Assembly (NCBI GenBank): GCA_007132365.1
Contig: SLOS01000143.1
Span: 1-9,655, forward strand
Direction: 5' to 3'
From: Bacteroidales bacterium
Lineage (GTDB): Bacteria > Bacteroidota > Bacteroidia > Bacteroidales > PUMT01
Length of the DNA stretch: 9,655 nucleotides
Of this stretch, positions 1-6,314 are shown one piece after another; the first letter of the stretch is position 1; each line of letters starts with the position of its first letter. The position numbers and the translations under genes are program-made. The notes under the pieces are model-generated. The model saw nothing but the letters and a program-made list of their open reading frames with translations, made no database searches and was not told the origin of the DNA.

Positions 1-592
1 CAGCAATTAAAGAACCCCCGAGAGCGGTACCGTGAACATAACCCGTGAAGGACATGTCATAGAACAGAACCCCTGTCAGCTGGAACCCGGAACGCAGGAT
101 ACCGGACATCAAACTTACCAGTACAAAAATGCCAAGTCTTTTCTCGTTCCTGTAGAGAGAAAGCAATGAGGTCAGGATTGACCGGTTAAGTCCCGCTATT
201 ACCAGGGATGGTCCATACTCACCGAAATTCTGAAGGGCTGGCTGGTTGAACAGTGAACCTATCAGGGGCGCGGCAACAATTGCAATACCCAGTAAAAGGA
301 ATCCCCTTCCTATTATTCCGCTTATAACAGTTGATACCAGTTTGTTGTAATTACTACGGCTATCTTTATAATCATAATAAAACCGTGCCAGTCCGCTCGA
401 CATTCCGAAGGTGCAGACTATGAACACAAATGAGATGATGGCCTCTGCAATTGCCAGGTAGCCAAAATCAGTTGTACCAAGACGGTTTTCGCCTTCGATG
501 ATGGGATATACAATAAGCTGAAGCAGGGCGGGGAACGCGGCAAAAAAGGTATAGATAGCAGTCAGCCGAAAATGCTCCTTTAGGTTTATCAT
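1..592 (-). CDS. Wzx/MATE-like polysaccharide flippase, N-terminal part (continues beyond the left edge)
   Basis: Reading the minus strand from an ATG at 592-590 gives 197 uninterrupted residues to the window edge. In-frame stop codons (TAA TAA) lie a few codons upstream and no other start codon intervenes, so this start is well fixed. The protein begins MINLKEHFRLTAIYTFFAAF and has several long hydrophobic stretches: about residues 10-31, 45-65 (AEAIISFVFIVCTFGM), 85-105, and further ones later. Between them lie short charged loops such as SSGLARFYYDYKDSR and SLYRNEKRLG. The alternation and the 'FGMSSGLARFYY' region resemble Wzx-type members of the MOP superfamily, which move undecaprenyl-linked glycans across the inner membrane. 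A full protein would be roughly 450-500 residues, so more than half is missing here. It is divergent from the ceramidase-like gene across a 446-bp spacer. The assignment to MOP flippases is fairly secure; the substrate is unknown. Confidence 0.8.
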   Translation of the reverse strand, partial: MINLKEHFRLTAIYTFFAAFPALLQLIVYPIIEGENRLGTTDFGYLAIAEAIISFVFIVCTFGMSSGLARFYYDYKDSRSNYNKLVSTVISGIIGRGFLLLGIAIVAAPLIGSLFNQPALQNFGEYGPSLVIAGLNRSILTSLLSLYRNEKRLGIFVLVSLMSGILRSGFQLTGVLFYDMSFTGYVHGTALGGSLIA

Positions 593-867
593 TATCCTGT
601 ACCCGTAGTGATTGGTTAATTATTAGTTATAGGACAAGTAACATAAACTTACACTCCTGTCCGACTTTAAATGGTGAATAAAATAATGGGATTACCCCCA
701 GAATGGTTTCAAAACATGTTGTAAGTTTGTTTTTGACTAACCATAATTCAACATTATGGATAAAAATACGGAAATAAAATTTGTCTTAATAAAATATCCA
801 AAATTTATGCTTACAGTCGGAAACACTTCGTTTTTCCATAAAATTTTTTTCATCTGTTTGTGTGTAA

Positions 868-898
868 TTTTAGATGAAAAAAATTTCATCTACATTTG
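868..898 (+). promoter_or_regulatory. Candidate Bacteroidetes promoter for the ceramidase-like gene
   Basis: TACATTTG at 891-898 matches the Bacteroidetes -7 consensus TAnnTTTG exactly. TTTT at 868-871 lies 19 bases upstream, at the expected place for the -33 TTTG element (3 of 4 bases). Transcription would start near 905, giving a leader of about 130 nt before the ATG at 1039. The -33 match is imperfect, and in AT-rich DNA such boxes also arise by chance. Confidence 0.4.
871..892. repeat. Palindrome TAGATGAAA-N4-TTTCATCTA, probable operator
   Basis: Two perfect 9-base arms (871-879 and 884-892) flank a centre of four A residues. The element fills the spacer between the candidate -33 and -7 boxes and overlaps the first two bases of the -7 box, where a bound repressor would block RNA polymerase. 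A third half-site, TTTCATCT, occurs at 848-855, exactly 36 bases upstream of the right arm's copy. No regulator gene is in the window. A chance hairpin is possible but unlikely at 9 of 9 matches. Confidence 0.5.
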
Positions 899-952
899 GG
901 TTAAGTTATTAAAAACAGGTTGAGATATCCGACAGAATAATTATAATTATGA

Positions 953-1006
953 AACACTCATGCTTAGTTTTTAACACCCACGAGAATGATGATAATCATG
1001 AGTGTT
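953..1006. repeat. Inverted repeat in the leader of the ceramidase-like gene
   Basis: AACACTCATG at 953-962 is the exact reverse complement of CATGAGTGTT at 997-1006, with 34 bases between. Inside lies a smaller hairpin, ATGAT (986-990) GATA ATCAT (995-999). Its right arm overlaps the outer right arm, so the two folds cannot form together. The element ends 32 bases before the start codon. It could be a protein-binding site, an alternative-folding leader, or the footprint of a lost insertion. Confidence 0.45.
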
Positions 1007-1038
1007 CCATCTGGCCTTAAACAAAAAATTATGAACAC

Positions 1039-2457
1039 ATGAAAATGTTAATAGCACTTTCGGTAATTTATTTCTTTTTTATACTGACATTTTATTCTGC
1101 AGCTGCATCTGATGACCTTCAGGAACCTTACAGAGGATGGAAAGCTGGCGTTGCCAGTGTGGTGATTACCCCTGAAGAGTCGATGTGGATGGCTGGTTAT
1201 GCTGCACGCAATCGTCCGTCTGAAGGAACTCTACATGATTTGTGGGCCAAAGCTCTGGCTTTGGAGGATTCAAATGGTGAACGGGCCATTCTTGTTACTA
1301 AAGATTTAATTGGTTTCAGAGGAGCTTATATGGCGGATCGTATTTGTAACCGTTTAAAAGAAAAATATGGTTTATCCAGAGCTCAGGTTATATTGAGTAG
1401 TTCACATACTCATACCGGCCCCGAATTGACGAGTACGCCTGATGGCTATTTGTTGGAGGAGGCAAATGGTCCGTATTCTCCCGAACAATGGGATAAAATC
1501 AGACAATATTCTGAAAAATTGGAGGATCAAATAGTTGCCCTGGTTGGCAAGGCATTAGATTCATTGGTCCCGGTTCAGATATATTCAGGTAATGGAGTTG
1601 CTCGTTTTGCTGTGAATCGACGTAATAATGTGGAGGCGACACTCAATTCTAGCACACAACTGACCGGACCCGTTGACCATTCTGTACCTGTTGTAAAAGT
1701 TGCAAAAACATCGGGCGAACTACTTGCAGTGGTCTTTGGGTATGCATGTCATGCTACTGTTTTAAGTTTTTATAAATGGTCAGGTGATTATCCGGGATTT
1801 GCACAAATTGCACTTGAAGATGCATTTCCCGGAACTACGGCTATGTTTTTTGCGGGAGCCGGGGCTGACCAAAATCCTTTGCCCCGCAGAACTGTAGGAT
1901 ATGCCCGCCAATATGGAAAAACACTTGCCTTAGCTGTAGAGGCAATCATAAGTGAACCAATGCGTGAACTATCGCCAAATTTGACAACTGCATATTCAAA
2001 AGTTGACTTAAAATTCGCCAATCCTCCACCAACTGAAGATGAATTGTTGCAGATACTGGAAGAGGACTCAGGTTATCCGGAATATCTTAAAGACAGAGCC
2101 AAATTACTCCTGGCTCAACTCGAAAAGGGTATGTCACTTATGACATCATATCCATATACGGTACAATTTTGGAAAATTGGCGAACAGAATATTGCAGTTT
2201 TATCAGGTGAAGTAGTGGTAGATTACTCAATCAAGCTTAAGCAAATTTTTGGAGAAGATCTGTTTGTAATGGCATATGCCAACGAGGGAATGGGGTATAT
2301 ACCATCAATCCGCGTTTTAAGCGAAGGGGGTTATGAAGGTTCAAGATCAGCGATCTTTACAACACCATGGGCACCAGATATTGAAATTAATATTATTCTT
2401 GAAGTCATCAAATTAGCTAAAAAAGCCGGGGAATACCACTACCTTAATCAAGATTAA
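1039..2457 (+). CDS. Secreted neutral/alkaline ceramidase-like hydrolase
   Basis: 472 residues. Residues 1-22 form a signal peptide: MKM, a hydrophobic core, then AAAS. The body matches the neutral/alkaline non-lysosomal ceramidase N-terminal family. An early strand carries GVASVVITPEESMWMAGYAAR (37-57). SSSHTHTGPE (120-129) and GYACHATVL (234-242) supply the probable zinc histidines H123 and/or H125, and H238. FFAGAGADQNP (270-280) is the family's Gly-rich stretch. SGEVVVDY (389-396, E391) and EGMGYIPS (416-423, Y420) are the likely remaining metal ligands by analogy with Pseudomonas ceramidase. At 472 residues it resembles the short bacterial forms, without the C-terminal domain of the ~650-residue enzymes. 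The family cleaves the N-acyl amide bond of ceramide; short environmental homologues may use other amide or ester substrates. ATG 1039 is preferred because the nearby ATG at 1031 opens a frame of three codons. The exported aminotransferase gene follows on the same strand. Confidence 0.82.
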   Translation: MKMLIALSVIYFFFILTFYSAAASDDLQEPYRGWKAGVASVVITPEESMWMAGYAARNRPSEGTLHDLWAKALALEDSNGERAILVTKDLIGFRGAYMADRICNRLKEKYGLSRAQVILSSSHTHTGPELTSTPDGYLLEEANGPYSPEQWDKIRQYSEKLEDQIVALVGKALDSLVPVQIYSGNGVARFAVNRRNNVEATLNSSTQLTGPVDHSVPVVKVAKTSGELLAVVFGYACHATVLSFYKWSGDYPGFAQIALEDAFPGTTAMFFAGAGADQNPLPRRTVGYARQYGKTLALAVEAIISEPMRELSPNLTTAYSKVDLKFANPPPTEDELLQILEEDSGYPEYLKDRAKLLLAQLEKGMSLMTSYPYTVQFWKIGEQNIAVLSGEVVVDYSIKLKQIFGEDLFVMAYANEGMGYIPSIRVLSEGGYEGSRSAIFTTPWAPDIEINIILEVIKLAKKAGEYHYLNQD

Positions 2458-2610
2458 TTGGAAATTAACTTAACGAATGCAAACTTCACTTGCCCGAATG
2501 GATTAGTAAGGAACATGAAAATATATTTATGAAACCTTAAACTTGTTTTTGACAATTGAAGTAATACTTTAAATAAAGTGTTCAAATTAAGTCAATTAAA
2601 AAAACCCGAA

Positions 2611-3984
2611 ATGGCAAAAAGAAAGTATTCACGACGTGAATTTGTAAAAAAAAATACCCTCGCAGGACTCGGGGCAGCTGTATCCATGGGTATGGCACCT
2701 GGGATATTAGCTAATTGTGCAAGTGACTCAACCGTTCCCGCCATACTTGGCGGACGACCGGTTCGAACAGAAGGTTGGCCATCATGGCCAATCTGGAATC
2801 CTGAAACAGATGAAGAACTTGTACTTAAGTCTCTGCGTAGTGGTGTGTGGTCTCGTGCCGATATCGTTACCGAATTCGAGGAAAAATGGGCTGAAACAGT
2901 CGGCGCTAAACGCTGCCTTGCAACTGTAAATGGCACAAATGCTCTTATTGCTTCTTTGGTTCAACTTGATATCGGAGGCGGGGACGAGGTGATTGTTCCG
3001 CCCTATACCTTTATTGCAACAGTACAAGCAGTATTAATGGCAGGTGCTATGCCTGTTTTTGTTGATACCGACCCTGAAACATTTCAGATTGATGTTCATA
3101 AAATTGAAGCTAAAATCACACCCAGAACGAAAGCAATACTGCCGGTTCACATCTTGGGTTTACCGGCAGATATGATCAAGATTATGGAAATTGCTAAAAA
3201 GCATAATCTCGTTGTGGTTGAAGATGCATGCCAGGCATGGCTGGCTGAGATCAATAACAAAAAAATGGGAACATTTGGTGATGCAGGATGCTTCAGCTTT
3301 CAGAATTCCAAAAATCTTGCTATCGGTGAAGGTGGTGCAATTGTAAGCGATAATGATGAATTCATGGACAGATGTTTCTCATATCATAATTATGGTAACC
3401 CCTATGGTGCTATAGTTGGGGAAGTTGGCGCAGGTACGGTTATATTAGGTACTAAGTTGAGAACCACAGAATACCGGGCAGCGATTGGGCTGCATCAATT
3501 AGCCCGTCTCGAGGAAGAAACCACTAAAAGGAATGAGAATGCTGCATACCTGAAATCTAAAATCAGGGATATACCTGGTATATTACCCTATAAACTTTAC
3601 AAAAATGTCAACAGGGCAGCCTTCCACCTGTTTCCTTTCAGGTATAAGCAGGAGCTGTTCCAGGGTCTGTCAAGGGGAGATTTCTTTAAAGCTTTGAGCG
3701 CGGAAGGGATTCCTGCTACAGGTGGATACAGACCTCTTAATAAGATGCCATACCTGTCATATGCTTTAATGACGAAGAACTTCCAAAAGATGTACCCGCC
3801 AGAAATGCTGGATTATAGAAGGTACATGGAGCAAAACCAGTGTCCGGTTAATGACCGACTGTGTGATGAGGCAGTATGGATTTTCCATAGTATTTTACTT
3901 GGAGAAAAATCAGATATGGATGATATTGCCAATGCAATCGAAAAAATACATAAGAATGCCGGTAGAATTAAAAATAGTGTTTGA
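2611..3984 (+). CDS. DegT/DnrJ/EryC1-family PLP aminotransferase with twin-arginine export signal
   Basis: With ATG 2611 the protein has 457 residues. The frame is open back to a GTG at 2578, but starting at 2611 puts the export signal at the N-terminus as expected. YSRREFVKK (6-14) fits the Tat consensus S-R-R-x-F-x-K. A hydrophobic segment (18-34) follows, ending at Cys36; N35 makes the lipobox imperfect, so lipidation is uncertain. From residue 45 on it is a fold-type I aminotransferase: VNGTNALIA (107-115), DEVIVPPYTFIAT (125-137), VVVEDACQAW (201-210) with the PLP-nitrogen aspartate D205, and CFSFQNSKNLAIGEGG (227-242) with the Schiff-base lysine K234. The catalytic set is therefore intact. 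The family usually aminates keto-sugars in the cytoplasm, so an exported copy is unusual. Tat export of a folded, cofactor-loaded enzyme is plausible. The substrate is unknown. It lies 153 bp after the ceramidase-like gene without an obvious terminator. Confidence 0.85.
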   Translation: MAKRKYSRREFVKKNTLAGLGAAVSMGMAPGILANCASDSTVPAILGGRPVRTEGWPSWPIWNPETDEELVLKSLRSGVWSRADIVTEFEEKWAETVGAKRCLATVNGTNALIASLVQLDIGGGDEVIVPPYTFIATVQAVLMAGAMPVFVDTDPETFQIDVHKIEAKITPRTKAILPVHILGLPADMIKIMEIAKKHNLVVVEDACQAWLAEINNKKMGTFGDAGCFSFQNSKNLAIGEGGAIVSDNDEFMDRCFSYHNYGNPYGAIVGEVGAGTVILGTKLRTTEYRAAIGLHQLARLEEETTKRNENAAYLKSKIRDIPGILPYKLYKNVNRAAFHLFPFRYKQELFQGLSRGDFFKALSAEGIPATGGYRPLNKMPYLSYALMTKNFQKMYPPEMLDYRRYMEQNQCPVNDRLCDEAVWIFHSILLGEKSDMDDIANAIEKIHKNAGRIKNSV

Positions 3985-4024
3985 GTTCAGTCAAAAAGCA
4001 ACGTTTCGTGAAATAATTAATTGA

Positions 4025-4522
4025 GGCAAACTGTTTTTTGCTACACACATTGGCTATTACAGTATTGTCGATGGCATGGAGATACCTGGAATACCCACTG
4101 ATGGTTATAAACCTTATCGCGGGGGCCATATACTGGTATATGACATGAAAACGAAAAAAGGTGAATCCCTTTGTCTTGCTCCAAATGGTGAAGGAGTCCT
4201 GACAGCAACGATGGATACTAAGCGTGGTCTTATTCATTACCTTACCGGTGGACCGATATATGTTGATTGTAAACGCGTATGCGGAAAAGATTATATATCC
4301 AGGGGTGCGGCAAGAGGTCTTGAAAATCTACATTTGATTACCTGCGATATTTTATCAGGATTGTATATTGATCATGGTGCTATTTTTTATCCTGACGGAG
4401 AAAGGCCAACCTATGTAAATTCGATAACAGTGGGAGATGATGGGAAAATATATACACTGGCAAGAGTTTCTGAAAAAGGGCGTACCGATCTGATAAGTAT
4501 TCCAAATCCGTTTATGAAATAA
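4025..4522 (+). pseudogene. 5'-truncated remnant of a secreted propeller-like protein
   Basis: The first ATG in this frame is at 4076 and would give 148 residues (MEIPGIPTDGYKPYRGGHIL...). However, the frame upstream of it already reads like protein: GKLFFATHIGYYSIVDG from 4025, directly after an in-frame TGA at 4022-4024. No signal peptide or other plausible start is present. Repeated 'G..IY.L' strands such as LIHYLTGGPIYVD, GAIFYPDG and DDGKIYTLARVSEKGRTDLISIP resemble blades of a beta-propeller, and a complete propeller would need several hundred residues. I therefore read it as the 3' end of a longer gene whose 5' part was lost next to the aminotransferase gene. Even the frame before the TGA (a 22-codon run from ATG 3956, overlapping the aminotransferase gene) cannot supply the missing part. 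A short translated protein from ATG 4076 cannot be excluded. I cannot name the exact family. Confidence 0.5.
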
Positions 4523-4564
4523 ATAATATTATATCGAACTCACCTAAAGATTAACAATTTCCCT

Positions 4565-4572
4565 TATTTTTG
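4565..4572 (+). promoter_or_regulatory. Candidate -7 promoter box of the glycyl-tRNA synthetase gene
   Basis: TATTTTTG matches the TAnnTTTG -7 consensus of Bacteroidetes, 92 bases before the glyS start codon. No clear TTTG -33 element is present at the right distance. The same TATTTTTG box occurs before the pyruvyl transferase gene and the ATPase gene in this window. GGAGGAG near 4626-4632 is too far from the ATG to be its ribosome binding site. Confidence 0.4.
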
Positions 4573-4663
4573 TCGGATTAATCAAATCAGTTACCTGCGC
4601 TCCCCCTGCAATGCTGAAACCGGCCGGAGGAGTTCAGGAAGAATCAGGGAAACAAATAATTTT

Positions 4664-6214
4664 ATGCAACAGGAAGATCTATTTAAAAAATTGACAGCAC
4701 ATTCCAAGGAGTACGGATACATATTCCAGTCGAGCGAAATTTATGATGGACTCAGTGCGGTTTATGATTACGGGCAGTACGGGGCCGAACTGAAAAACAA
4801 CATAAGGAAATACTGGTGGGACGCCATGCTTCTGTTGAACGACAATATTGTCGGACTCGATTCCGCTATTTTTATGCACCCGGAAGTATGGAAAGCTTCC
4901 GGGCATGTGGATGCTTTCAATGATCCGCTTATTGACAACAAGGATTCGAAGAAAAGGTACAGGGCCGATGTATTGATTGAAGATTATATTGAGAAGCTGG
5001 AAGAAAAGATTAACAAGGAGGTCGGTAAGGCTGCGAAAAGGTTTGGCGATAAATTTGATGAGGCGATGTTCAGGCAGACCAACGCCCGAGTCACTGATCT
5101 GGCTGAACGCATTGGCAATATAATAAAGCGTTTTGTGGAGGCATCCGAAAAAAGTGACCTGCAGGAGATAAGGCAGATTATTGTTGATTGTGAAATTGCC
5201 TGCCCGGTATCAGGATCGCGCAACTGGACCGAAGTACGGCAGTTCAACCTCATGTTCGATACAAAGCTGGGTTCGGTAAGTGAAGATGCAAGTAAAATAT
5301 ATCTCAGGCCGGAAACGGCACAGGGCATTTTTGTCAATTTCATGAATGTTCAGAAATCCGGACGTATGAAGATTCCCTTTGGCATAGCCCAGGTGGGTAA
5401 GGCTTTCAGGAACGAGATTGTAGCCCGGCAGTTTATTTTCCGCATGCGTGAGTTCGAGCAGATGGAGATGCAGTTTTTCATCCGCCCCGGAGATGAACCG
5501 CAATGGTATGAATTCTGGAAGGAAAAACGTATGAGGTGGCACAAGGCTCTTGGCTTTGATGAGAACAAGTTCCGGTTTCATGATCACACCAAGCTGGCCC
5601 ACTATGCTGTTGCCGCTACAGATATCGAATTTGCCTTCCCGTTCGGCTTCAAGGAGGTGGAAGGCATCCATTCCCGGACCGATTACGATCTGGCCCAGCA
5701 CCAGAAATTTTGCGGACGGAAACTTCAGTATTTTGACACTGAGCTGAACAAAAGCTATGTGCCCTATGTGGTTGAGACCTCTATCGGACTGGACAGGATG
5801 TTTCTTACAGTGCTTGCCGCCTCATATAACGAAGAGAAGATCAAAAAGGAAAATGGCAGGGAAGAAGAGAGGGTAGTGCTTGGTTTGCCTCCTGCACTTG
5901 CTCCGGTAAAACTGGCAATTTTCCCTCTGGTAAAGAAGGATGGCCTGTCTGAGATTTCGCAAAAAATACGTGACGACCTGAGGTTTGATTTCAGTTGCCA
6001 GTACGAGGAGAAAGATTCGATAGGCCGCCGCTACCGGCGCCAGGATGCCATAGGCACACCGTTCTGCATCACAGTAGATCACCAGACAAAGGAGGATGAG
6101 ACCGTTACCATCAGGTACCGCGATACCATGGAGCAGGAGAGAGTGCCGGTAGGGAAGCTGAGGGAAATAATCGGCGAGAAGGCGAGCATGAAGAAATTGC
6201 TTCAGAGTCTCTGA
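4664..6214 (+). CDS. glyS: Glycyl-tRNA synthetase, single-chain (alpha2) type
   Basis: 516 residues, normal for bacterial alpha2 GlyRS, a cytoplasmic class II synthetase that charges tRNA-Gly. The N-terminal motif-1 region reads DYGQYGAELKNNIRKYWW (35-52). The glycine-pocket region RPETAQGIFVNF is at 215-226. Motif 2 is GKAFRNEIVARQFIFRMREFE (245-265), with the ATP-binding arginine in FRNE. Motif 3 is ETSIGLDRMF (371-380), with the conserved GLDR arginine. From about residue 411 comes the HGTP-type anticodon-binding domain: LAPVKLAIFPL, DSIGRRYRRQDAIGTPFCITVD, then TIRYRDTMEQERVPV. All expected blocks are present and uninterrupted. No T-box leader is visible upstream. It is a housekeeping gene flanked on both sides by accessory material, and marks the right boundary of the AT-rich block. 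Confidence 0.97.
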   Translation: MQQEDLFKKLTAHSKEYGYIFQSSEIYDGLSAVYDYGQYGAELKNNIRKYWWDAMLLLNDNIVGLDSAIFMHPEVWKASGHVDAFNDPLIDNKDSKKRYRADVLIEDYIEKLEEKINKEVGKAAKRFGDKFDEAMFRQTNARVTDLAERIGNIIKRFVEASEKSDLQEIRQIIVDCEIACPVSGSRNWTEVRQFNLMFDTKLGSVSEDASKIYLRPETAQGIFVNFMNVQKSGRMKIPFGIAQVGKAFRNEIVARQFIFRMREFEQMEMQFFIRPGDEPQWYEFWKEKRMRWHKALGFDENKFRFHDHTKLAHYAVAATDIEFAFPFGFKEVEGIHSRTDYDLAQHQKFCGRKLQYFDTELNKSYVPYVVETSIGLDRMFLTVLAASYNEEKIKKENGREEERVVLGLPPALAPVKLAIFPLVKKDGLSEISQKIRDDLRFDFSCQYEEKDSIGRRYRRQDAIGTPFCITVDHQTKEDETVTIRYRDTMEQERVPVGKLREIIGEKASMKKLLQSL

Positions 6215-6262
6215 CCTCTCTGCGCACACGGGAATCTTGTTACTTAGTCCGGGTTTAGAGTT

Positions 6263-6281
6263 TTCCTTTCGGGGAAAGGAA
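6263..6281. terminator. Hairpin after glyS, possible weak terminator
   Basis: TTCCTTTC (6263-6270), a GGG loop and GAAAGGAA (6274-6281) form a perfect 8-bp stem 48 bases after the glyS stop and 33 bases before the proposed glycosyltransferase start. No T-tract follows on the plus strand, so it is not a canonical intrinsic terminator. It may reduce read-through, stabilise the glyS mRNA end, or do nothing. Confidence 0.35.
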
Positions 6282-6314
6282 CGGAGCCCTAATAACAGTA
6301 AAAATTCCGGCTTG

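Larger units (their letters stand above)
593..1038. other. AT-rich divergent intergenic region
   Basis: This 446-bp spacer separates the minus-strand flippase from the plus-strand ceramidase-like gene. I see no convincing gene in it. It holds a candidate plus-strand promoter with a palindrome in its spacer (868-898), a second TAnnTTTG box at 722-729 with no good upstream partner, and an inverted repeat in the presumed leader (953-1006). For the minus-strand gene the best -7-like box is TAAGTTTA, read on the minus strand at 651-644, which is one base off the consensus. The length is unusual for simple divergent promoters and suggests regulation or remnants of rearrangement. Confidence 0.6.

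Noticed and set aside
756..923. A 55-codon plus-strand open frame starting at ATG 756
   Set aside because: It is AT-driven, rich in Phe, Ile and Lys, and runs through the candidate promoter and palindrome. No domain or ribosome binding site is visible.
4573..4663. A T-box riboswitch before glyS
   Set aside because: The leader is short, and I could find neither the T-box consensus nor a following terminator; T-boxes are also not expected in Bacteroidetes.
5210..5701. A 163-codon open frame on the minus strand inside glyS
   Set aside because: It lies wholly opposite the highly conserved glycyl-tRNA synthetase core, and its translation shows no family features.
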